A DNA stretch of 5,252 nt from Clostridiales bacterium (GTDB lineage Bacteria; Bacillota_A; Clostridia; Christensenellales; Borkfalkiaceae), in assembly GCA_015055785.1 (NCBI GenBank), contig SVHQ01000130.1, positions 1 to 5,252 of the forward strand. The letters run 5' to 3'. The translations under genes and the position numbers were made by a program. Under the pieces are notes generated by a model. The model saw nothing but the letters and a program-made list of their open reading frames with translations. It did no database searches and was not told the origin of the DNA. This document shows positions 1 through 5,059 of the stretch, in pieces (the first letter of the stretch is position 1; each line of letters begins with the position of its first letter).

Positions 1-46
1 GTATGTAGACAGCGTTCGGCGCTTCACGGGGATTTCGCGTTTCTAT

Positions 47-128
47 CTTTGCCATTTAGGGGGGCTATACACCATACTGTTTTCCCTGTCATTCGGGAAC
101 GTAATACAACGAAGTGGAATGTGGCAAG
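47..128. repeat. Palindromic intergenic element, possibly an interspersed repeat or structured RNA
   Basis: Nested inverted repeats are visible. TTGCCA (49-54) is perfectly complementary to TGGCAA (122-127). CATTC (90-94) pairs with GAATG (117-121), and alternatively TTCCC (82-86) pairs with GGGAA (95-99) around an 8-base loop. The string around 87-140 (TGTCATTC, then GGAATG, TGGCAA, CTCATCTG) has the general look of short palindromic intergenic repeats scattered in many bacterial genomes. That comparison is from memory and not tested. A small structured RNA is the alternative; I could not match it to a known family such as 6S, tmRNA or RNase P. Only one copy is present here, so the repeat call needs genome-wide comparison. 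Confidence 0.35.
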
Positions 129-181
129 CTCATCTGAAAAAGGCTTTATGAAAAGCAAATATCACATAATTTTCAAAAACT

Positions 182-214
182 TTTAAAATGATTCACGCAT
201 ACAAAGCGTATAAT
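182..214 (+). promoter_or_regulatory. Probable promoter of the lipoprotein protease gene
   Basis: TATAAT at 209-214 is a perfect -10 hexamer. The -35 region (AAATGA at 186-191 with a 17-base spacer) is poor, which suggests either a weak promoter or one needing an activator. T-rich half sites TTTCAA (171-176) and TTTAAA (182-187) lie 11 bases apart just upstream. Transcription would begin near 220 and give an A-rich leader of about 85-90 bases. Confidence 0.55.
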
Positions 215-307
215 AAATAATGTAAAAGAGAATAAACATTGAGTATCAATAAAAGAGAAAAAACAGTAAATAATAACAAGAGAAAGAAATTTTAAAGGAA
301 ATGAGTC

Positions 308-1684
308 ATGAAAAAAATCTGGAAAAGTATATTGGCAATCACTTGCACAGCAATGATGTTTGCGAATTTAGCGGCATGCGAGAAAAAAGAAATTATCAGT
401 GCTTATGATATTGCCGTAGAGAATGGTTTTCAAGGCACGGAAGAGGAATGGCTGTCGAGTTTGAAAGGCTCGAACGGTTTGGACGGTTCGGGATTAAACA
501 TTCAGGACGTTTACGAAGCGGCGAAAGCAAACGGTTTTGAGGGCTCGCTTTTAGATTTTATTAAGGAATATCTTGACGCAGACGTGCAGGAAGACAACGA
601 TACGAAAACGATTGCGGACAATATGCTTTCCGTTGTTAGTATATATTGCGGTTTCACAAAAACGGTGGAAGCTGAAAATTGGTGGGAAAAGGCTGAAGAA
701 GTTAAGTATAGTTCGGCAGGCAGCGGCGTGATTTTGGATTTAAATAAGGAAGCGGGCAACGCAACGATTGTCACCAACTATCACGTTTTGTATGACGCAG
801 AGTGTAATACTCCCAATCATATTTCCGATTCCATCTATCTTTATCCTTATGGTGCGTTTAATCAATACTCCACCGAAACGAACAGCGATGAAAAGGGCGA
901 CGGCATCAAAGCAAGATACGTAGGCGGTGCAATGGATTACGACATCGCGGTGTTGAAAATTGAAGGCAGTGAATTTATTCGAAACAACCTTATAACCAAA
1001 GCGAAAATCGGCAATTCCGAAGGCGTGCAGGCAGGTGAGAAAGTGTTTGCAGTCGGTAATCCCGATGGCGCAGGGATTTCTGTTGTAAGCGGTGTGATTT
1101 CCGTGGAATCCGAATACATTGAAATGAGTTCGACGAGCGGCGTAGGAACGGTAAGTTATCGAGTAATGCGTACGGACGCGGCAATCAACAGTGGTAATTC
1201 GGGCGGTGCGCTTTTTAATGCAAGAGGCGAACTTATCGGTATCACAAATGCAAAAAACGTTGGTAGCGACGTGGATAATATGTGTTATGCATTGCCAATG
1301 GCACAAGTGAAAAATCTCTATAAAAACATTCTTGACAACGGCGGCGTATTACAGCGTGCAATGCTCGGCGTTATGGCGGAAAAGATTTCTTCTAAACCCG
1401 TTATGGTGAACGGTAAACTGACCGTGGAAGAAGAAATCATCGTTAGCTCTGCAGAAATTGCGACTACGGCGGCGGCATATAACAAGCTGCATTTTGGCGA
1501 TAAGTTTATTTCAATTACAATCGGCGGTGAAACGGTTGCCATCACAAAATTGCATCACGTAAACGATCAGCTTTTGAAGGTGCGTAAAGGGGATACGATT
1601 ACGATTAAAGTGTTGCGTGATAATCAAGAAGTGGACGTGCAAATCACCTATAATAACGATCTTTACTTCACCATGTACAATTAA
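308..1684 (+). CDS. Lipid-anchored HtrA/DegP-like trypsin-type serine protease
   Basis: This is a predicted surface serine protease of the HtrA (S1C) type, a family that degrades or monitors misfolded exported proteins. The 458-residue product starts with a lipoprotein signal: basic MKK, a hydrophobic stretch, and lipobox LAAC with Cys24 as lipidation site. Residues 30-89 hold two copies of a motif (GFQGTEEEWL near 40-49, GFEGSLLDFI near 76-85) separated by a Gly-rich GSNGLDGSG linker. The protease domain spans about 105-345, with His159 (TNYHV), Asp212 (DYDIAVL) and Ser298 (GNSGGAL) as the triad. Residues from about 350 to 455 look like a divergent PDZ domain, with LHFGDKFISI where AGL..GD.I is usual. 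Start choice: AAAGGA at 294-299 lies 8 bases before this ATG; an ATG at 301 is in another frame and too close. It appears monocistronic. Most HtrA proteins use a membrane helix or a cleaved signal instead of a lipid anchor. Confidence 0.92.
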   Translation: MKKIWKSILAITCTAMMFANLAACEKKEIISAYDIAVENGFQGTEEEWLSSLKGSNGLDGSGLNIQDVYEAAKANGFEGSLLDFIKEYLDADVQEDNDTKTIADNMLSVVSIYCGFTKTVEAENWWEKAEEVKYSSAGSGVILDLNKEAGNATIVTNYHVLYDAECNTPNHISDSIYLYPYGAFNQYSTETNSDEKGDGIKARYVGGAMDYDIAVLKIEGSEFIRNNLITKAKIGNSEGVQAGEKVFAVGNPDGAGISVVSGVISVESEYIEMSSTSGVGTVSYRVMRTDAAINSGNSGGALFNARGELIGITNAKNVGSDVDNMCYALPMAQVKNLYKNILDNGGVLQRAMLGVMAEKISSKPVMVNGKLTVEEEIIVSSAEIATTAAAYNKLHFGDKFISITIGGETVAITKLHHVNDQLLKVRKGDTITIKVLRDNQEVDVQITYNNDLYFTMYN

Positions 1685-1773
1685 TTTGAAGAAAACATAT
1701 TAAAAAAGAAAAGTAATACCCCGCAGAGGAAGAAAAATCAGATTATCCAACTTCTCTTTTATGTTTTTGAAGG

Positions 1774-1809
1774 GACGTGCAAGTTTTGCCTTGTGCGTCT
1801 TTTCTTTTT
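1774..1809 (+). terminator. Intrinsic terminator after the protease gene
   Basis: A 10-bp stem, GACGTGCAAG (1774-1783) with CTTGTGCGTC (1790-1799), includes two G-U pairs and a 6-base loop. It is followed by TTTTCTTTTT (1800-1809). It lies about 90 bases downstream of the protease stop codon and just upstream of the next promoter, so it separates the two transcription units. Confidence 0.85.
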
Positions 1810-1816
1810 GAAGTTA

Positions 1817-1845
1817 TTGACTTTTTTTATTCGTTATAGTATAAT
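1817..1845 (+). promoter_or_regulatory. Strong vegetative (sigma-A type) promoter of the four-gene unit
   Basis: The -35 box TTGACT (1817-1822) and -10 box TATAAT (1840-1845) are separated by exactly 17 bases. That is one mismatch from the consensus of housekeeping sigma factors. Transcription should start near 1852, about 55 bases before the first start codon. No other promoter of similar quality is obvious before the terminator at 4930, so it may serve all four genes. Confidence 0.88.
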
Positions 1846-1869
1846 GAAGAGGACGGCTGTAAAAATTGG

Positions 1870-1895
1870 CTAATGTCGTAAGGACGGCAAATTAG
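1870..1895 (+). promoter_or_regulatory. Leader hairpin abutting the Shine-Dalgarno sequence
   Basis: CTAAT-GTCGT (1870-1879) can pair with ACGGC-AA-ATTAG (1884-1895), giving two 5-bp helices (one G-U pair) separated by an AA bulge, with the loop AAGG. The 3' arm covers the first two bases of the AGGAGGA ribosome binding site (1894-1900), which sits 6 bases before the ATG at 1907. The hairpin could tune translation of the first gene. No protein or ligand can be named, and a chance fold is possible. Confidence 0.4.
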
Positions 1896-1906
1896 GAGGA
1901 GAGCGT

Positions 1907-2710
1907 ATGCGTACGGAAGCGTTTATTTCGGAAATTTCCCAATTGGCAAAGGAAGAAGAAAAATTTGAAGAATTAAAACGGGGTATTCCGCTTGGTTTGG
2001 ATATGTCGGGCGCATTTGTGCTCGCGCAAAAGCGCAAAGGCATCGTTTCCTTACGCCATACCTGCGTGACGGGAGAAAACCGTGTGGATTGCATTTGCAA
2101 TATGCTCATCACCCTTTCTTGCCTTTACGAAAAGGACGAGGCGAATTTTATCGTTCTTTCGCCGCAAACTAAGTATGCAGAATTGCTCGGTTTGAAAAAC
2201 ATGGACGTCATTGTGCCGTATGTACGTACCAAAGAGGAATTGACCGCTTTGTTGGTAGGACTTCGTGATTTGGTGAATATGTATTCAAGAGGTCAGGGGT
2301 ATCCGCATCTGTTCTTGGTGGTGGACGGCTTGGAAGATTTGCCTGATTGCAACGTTGGCGGCGAGTTAAAGGAATACAGCGATTTATTTGCTGAATTGGT
2401 AAGGCGTCCGAACGTGGAAATTATCAGCGGTGTTGATTTGATTAAGAGCATTTACAGTGGTTGCCCTGGCGCGTTTGTGGGGATTGGCAATGCTTTGATT
2501 ACCACTCGTAAGGATGGCAAGGCAGACGTTACCTACGTTGGGGAAGACACCAATTTATCCTTGCCCATTCTTATTGAATTTCCATCTCAGCCCTCTGTTG
2601 CGGAAACAGTGCAGTTTTTAAATAATCTCTCTTCAACGGAAATGGCTGTAACGAGCGAAACGATAGAAACGTCGGAAACGCAAACGCAGAAATTTAATTC
2701 GGACGAATAA
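1907..2710 (+). CDS. Unrecognised protein, probable degenerate FtsK/SpoIIIE-like ATPase domain
   Basis: I do not recognise this 267-residue protein with certainty. Its layout resembles the FtsK/SpoIIIE/EssC ATPase core. GLDMSG (30-35) is followed by a strand and RHTCVTGENRVDCIC (50-64), where FtsK has its Walker A loop of the TGSGKS type. FIVLSPQTKYAEL (81-93) matches the position of the DPKRVEL segment, and HLFLVVDGLEDL (134-145) resembles the Walker B. The Walker A Gly-Lys-Ser/Thr is absent, and the Glu after the Walker B Asp is Gly141. If the homology is right, it cannot hydrolyse ATP in the usual way and may act as a structural partner. The tail from about 242 is rich in Ser, Thr and Glu. 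There is no signal peptide or membrane segment. The start is fixed by AGGAGGA at 1894-1900. It is the promoter-proximal gene, ending 3 bases before mutY. Confidence 0.6.
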   Translation: MRTEAFISEISQLAKEEEKFEELKRGIPLGLDMSGAFVLAQKRKGIVSLRHTCVTGENRVDCICNMLITLSCLYEKDEANFIVLSPQTKYAELLGLKNMDVIVPYVRTKEELTALLVGLRDLVNMYSRGQGYPHLFLVVDGLEDLPDCNVGGELKEYSDLFAELVRRPNVEIISGVDLIKSIYSGCPGAFVGIGNALITTRKDGKADVTYVGEDTNLSLPILIEFPSQPSVAETVQFLNNLSSTEMAVTSETIETSETQTQKFNSDE

Positions 2711-2713
2711 AGA

Positions 2714-3757
2714 ATGAAAAAGGAAGAATTTGACTTTCAACGCATACCTGCCCCCTTGCTTTCGTGGTATAAAGTGAACAAACGGGCGTTGCCGTGGCGT
2801 GAAAATCCCACGCCTTATCATGTGTGGGTTTCGGAAATCATGTTGCAGCAAACGCGCGTGGAGGCTGTGAAAGAATATTATATACGGTTTATGAAAGCTT
2901 TGCCCACCGTGGAGGATTTGGCGGCGTGCGAAGAGGAAAAATTGCTCAAATTATGGGAAGGGCTTGGCTATTATACGCGTGTGCGGAATATGCAAAAAGC
3001 GGCAAAAATTATCGTTCACGAATACGGCGGAGTGATGCCAAAAGACGTTGAGGCTTTGAATGCTTTGCCAGGGATTGGCAGATATACGACGGGGGCGATT
3101 GCCTCGATTGCTTACGGCTTGCCCGTGGCAGCGGTGGACGGCAACGTTTTTCGCGTAGTTTCCAGATTGGAAGAAAACGGGAGTGTGATTTCCGAGCCAG
3201 CTTATCGTAAATATTTAGAAGAAAAGCTTTCGGCGGTATATCCCAAGACGGAAAAGGGGTGCTCAGAATTTACGCAAAGCCTTTTCGAGCTTGGTGCGCT
3301 CGTCTGCAAACCGCAAAACCCCGATTGCACGGTATGTCCGTTAAAAACGCTTTGCTGTGCCTATCAAAACGGCACGCAGCATTTGTATCCCGTTTTGCCC
3401 GTTAAAAAAGCAAAACGGCACGAAGAAGTGTACGTGTTTTTAATCGAAACGCCGTTCGGTTTTTGTATTAGAAGACGGGAAGAGGGAGTTTTGAAAGGTA
3501 TGAACGAGTTTCCCTCGCACGTGATAAAAGAGGGTGAAGAGGCAGAAAAAGTATTAAACGAGTGGGGCATGTACGAGTTTACGGTGCAAAAACGCAAAAA
3601 GTACCGCCATATTTTCACGCATATCCATTGGGACATCACGTGTATATGGATAAAAACTGATTCTTCGCCGTTCGATACGTACACGGTGGAGGAGATTGAA
3701 GAAAATATATCCTTGCCGACAGCGTTTAAACAGTGTATGGGACTATTGCAGGATTAA
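2714..3757 (+). CDS. mutY: A/G-specific adenine DNA glycosylase MutY
   Basis: MutY removes adenine mispaired with 8-oxoguanine and so prevents G:C to T:A transversions in base excision repair. The 347-residue length is normal for the family. Residues 35-50 carry WVSEIMLQQTRV with the catalytic Glu41. The helix-hairpin-helix LPGIGRYTTGAIA lies at 118-130, followed by the catalytic Asp142 in AVDGNVFRV. Four cysteines, C198-x6-C205-x2-C208-x5-C214, form the [4Fe-4S] site. The C-terminal part (about 235-345), with GMNEFP and YRHIFTHIHW, is the NUDIX-like domain that reads 8-oxoguanine. All key residues are present, so it should be active. The start is 3 bases after the preceding stop and has only a weak GGA as ribosome site, which suggests translational coupling to the upstream gene. 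Confidence 0.97.
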   Translation: MKKEEFDFQRIPAPLLSWYKVNKRALPWRENPTPYHVWVSEIMLQQTRVEAVKEYYIRFMKALPTVEDLAACEEEKLLKLWEGLGYYTRVRNMQKAAKIIVHEYGGVMPKDVEALNALPGIGRYTTGAIASIAYGLPVAAVDGNVFRVVSRLEENGSVISEPAYRKYLEEKLSAVYPKTEKGCSEFTQSLFELGALVCKPQNPDCTVCPLKTLCCAYQNGTQHLYPVLPVKKAKRHEEVYVFLIETPFGFCIRRREEGVLKGMNEFPSHVIKEGEEAEKVLNEWGMYEFTVQKRKKYRHIFTHIHWDITCIWIKTDSSPFDTYTVEEIEENISLPTAFKQCMGLLQD

Positions 3758-3766
3758 GCACAGACG

Positions 3767-4225
3767 ATGGAAAGAAAGACGTATAAATTGGATTTTGAAT
3801 TTGTGCCCGAGGAGTGTTGGTATTCCAATTTGCGTAGTATTTTGACGCCTGCCGATTGGGATAAAGTGCGCAAGGATGCGTATGCACGTGCTGGTTGGCG
3901 CTGTTGTATATGTGGGGCGAAAGGAAAATTAGAAGCGCATGAAAAATGGAGCTATGACGATAAAAAGGCTCTGCAAAAATTAGAGGACGTGCTTGCTTTG
4001 TGCCATAATTGCCACGAGGTTAAACACATCAGCCGTACACAGTTGATGGGCAGAGGTGACGATGCCATGTATTGGTTTATGAAAGTAAACGGCTGTTCGC
4101 AGATGGAATATCACGAAGCTTTGGGCGTGGCTAATGCGGAATATAAGCAGCGCAATCAAGTAGAGGGTTGGATTACCGATTGTAGCTGGCTTCAAGGCAA
4201 ATTCGGTATTGAAATTCGGCGTTAA
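3767..4225 (+). CDS. Small stand-alone HNH-type nuclease-like protein
   Basis: The 152-residue protein has the zinc-stapled HNH (beta-beta-alpha metal) layout. C46-x2-C49 (CCICG) comes first, then AHE with His58, then LCHNCHEVKH with C79-x2-C82, His83 and His87. HNH domains cut or nick DNA with one divalent metal. Around this core are WYSNLRSILTPADWDKVR (18-35) and a C-terminal helical part with YWFMKVNGC (102-110), which seem to be family-specific. Two positions depart from the textbook motif: the usual His-His (or Asp-His) pair is His58-Glu59, and the central Asn position before LC appears to be Asp74. Activity is therefore likely but not certain. It begins 9 bases after mutY with no clear ribosome site. 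No restriction methylase or phage gene is adjacent, so a housekeeping or accessory DNA role is more likely than restriction. Confidence 0.82.
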   Translation: MERKTYKLDFEFVPEECWYSNLRSILTPADWDKVRKDAYARAGWRCCICGAKGKLEAHEKWSYDDKKALQKLEDVLALCHNCHEVKHISRTQLMGRGDDAMYWFMKVNGCSQMEYHEALGVANAEYKQRNQVEGWITDCSWLQGKFGIEIRR

Positions 4226-4288
4226 AACTTGGTGTTAATGGGCGTTAATAAAATAATAAAATTGAAAAAATTGAAGGAGAAAATAAAG

Positions 4289-4906
4289 ATGAAAGTTTTA
4301 CTTGTCAATGGCAGTTTACATGAAAAAGGCTGTACGTATACAGCGCTTTGCGAGGTGGAAAAAGCTTTGCAGGCAAACGGCATTGAAACGGAAATTTATT
4401 GGATTGGTAAAAACGACGTGCGCGGCTGTAAGGGCTGTTGGGCGTGCAAAAAGACGAAGAAATGCGTGATTGATGACGGCGTTAATGAATTTGTAGAAAA
4501 AGCGGCGGAATTTGACGGGTTTGTATTCGGTTCGCCCGTATATTATGCTTCGGCGGCAGGTGCGCTTATCAGCTTCATGGACAGAGTTTTTTATAGCGGC
4601 GGCAAAAATCTTGCCTACAAACCTGCAGCGTCCGTAGTTAGCTGCCGTCGAGCAGGCGCAAGCACGACTTTCGACGTTTTAAATAAATATTACACGATTA
4701 ACAACATGCAAATTGTTGGCTCGAATTATTGGAACGAAGTGCATGGAAACACCGCGGAAGAAGTTTTGCAGGACGAAGAGGGTTTGCAGACGATGCGAGT
4801 GCTTGGCAACAACATGGCATGGCTTTTGAAGTGTATTGAAAAGGGCAAAGAAGCAGGGTTAGAGCCCGTTAGAGAAAGAAAGGTGATGACGAATTTTATT
4901 CGTTGA
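4289..4906 (+). CDS. Iron-sulfur flavoprotein-like NAD(P)H-dependent FMN oxidoreductase
   Basis: This is a cytoplasmic flavodoxin-fold oxidoreductase of the NADPH-dependent FMN reductase superfamily; the physiological electron acceptor is unknown. The 205-residue product opens with KVLLVNGSLHEKGCTYTAL, the FMN-phosphate loop. GSPVYYASAAGALISFMDR (81-99) is the second flavin-binding segment. C47-x2-C50-x2-C53-x5-C59 matches the compact cysteine motif of iron-sulfur flavoproteins that bind a [4Fe-4S] cluster. RRAGASTTFDVLNKYY (120-135) and NYWNEVHG (146-153) are typical of the wider family. I chose the ATG at 4289 because AAGGAGA (4274-4280) sits 8 bases upstream. An in-frame ATG at 4229 would add 20 Lys-rich residues ahead of the flavodoxin strand and has no good ribosome site. 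It is the last gene before the terminator and may share the upstream promoter despite a 63-base gap. Confidence 0.88.
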   Translation: MKVLLVNGSLHEKGCTYTALCEVEKALQANGIETEIYWIGKNDVRGCKGCWACKKTKKCVIDDGVNEFVEKAAEFDGFVFGSPVYYASAAGALISFMDRVFYSGGKNLAYKPAASVVSCRRAGASTTFDVLNKYYTINNMQIVGSNYWNEVHGNTAEEVLQDEEGLQTMRVLGNNMAWLLKCIEKGKEAGLEPVRERKVMTNFIR

Positions 4907-4929
4907 TAAGCAGTTTAAAAGTAAAAAAT

Positions 4930-4955
4930 GCCTCCTTACGTAGGGGGCTTTTTTT
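4930..4955 (+). terminator. Intrinsic terminator of the four-gene unit
   Basis: GCCTCC (4930-4935) pairs with GGGGGC (4943-4948) with one U-G pair, extended by T4936-A4942 around the loop TACGT. Seven T residues (4949-4955) follow. The stem is flanked on the left by an A run, so it could also work in the opposite direction. It lies 24 bases after the flavoprotein stop. Confidence 0.93.
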
Positions 4956-4970
4956 ATAAAACGACAAGTG

Positions 4971-5024
4971 TTTACAAAATTTTAACAATTCTTAAATATT
5001 TTTCAAACGCAAAGGGTATATAAT
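4971..5024 (+). promoter_or_regulatory. Response regulator promoter with PhoP-box-like direct repeats
   Basis: A perfect TATAAT lies at 5019-5024. Upstream, TTTACA (4971-4976), TTAACA (4982-4987) and TAAATA (4993-4998) are spaced exactly 11 bases apart. This is the arrangement of TT(A/T/C)A(C/T)A repeats bound by PhoP/PhoB-type (OmpR-family) regulators in Bacillus, placed just upstream of or overlapping a poor -35 region. Autoregulation by the downstream regulator is a reasonable inference. The region is AT-rich, which raises the chance of coincidence. Confidence 0.5.
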
Positions 5025-5059
5025 AATAAAGCTGAGAAAACAAGGAAAGGGATAACGTT

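Larger units (their letters stand above)
1..307. other. Gene-free left flank and leader of the protease gene
   Basis: No convincing gene is seen in these 307 bases. Two + strand frames stay open from the left edge to about position 183 and 152, but they run through the palindromic element and encode nothing recognisable. A minus-strand frame opening at 55 and running off the left edge (MAKIETRNPREAPNAVYI) has no ribosome binding site upstream, so I do not call it. Bases 1-46 contain a small AGCG/CGCT hairpin and nothing else assignable. Bases from about 150 to 307 are very A-rich and hold the promoter and a roughly 85-base, almost C-free leader of the downstream protease. Confidence 0.6.

Noticed and set aside
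1..55. Minus-strand open frame starting at 55 and running off the left edge (MAKIETRNPREAPNAVYI).
   Set aside because: There is no ribosome binding site upstream; the preceding bases are C-rich on that strand. Only 18 codons are visible, with no recognisable motif.
1..160. Known structured RNA (6S, tmRNA, RNase P, SRP RNA or a THF-type riboswitch) at the left edge.
   Set aside because: Hairpins exist, and an ACAACGAAG string recalls part of the THF riboswitch, but the conserved cores of these families are not present.
1..183. Plus-strand frame open from the left edge to a stop near 183.
   Set aside because: The translation runs through the palindromic element and looks like noise; a second + frame is also open over much of the same stretch, so openness is not informative.
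740..1306. Long minus-strand open frame inside the protease gene (188 codons).
   Set aside because: It is antisense to a well-supported trypsin-type domain with an intact triad. The His/Cys/Arg-rich translation resembles no protein family.
1725..1765. GGAAG/CTTCT inverted repeat as a second terminator after the protease.
   Set aside because: The stem is only 5 bp with an 18-base loop and no T run; the hairpin at 1774-1799 is far better.
3767..4225. Restriction-modification or phage origin for the HNH gene.
   Set aside because: No methyltransferase, terminase, integrase or other phage gene is next to it, and it is tightly packed behind mutY like a resident operon gene.
4229..4288. Upstream in-frame ATG extending the flavoprotein by 20 residues.
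   Set aside because: The extension is Lys-rich and precedes the natural first strand of the flavodoxin fold; a good AAGGAGA site is correctly spaced for the ATG at 4289 and none fits 4229.
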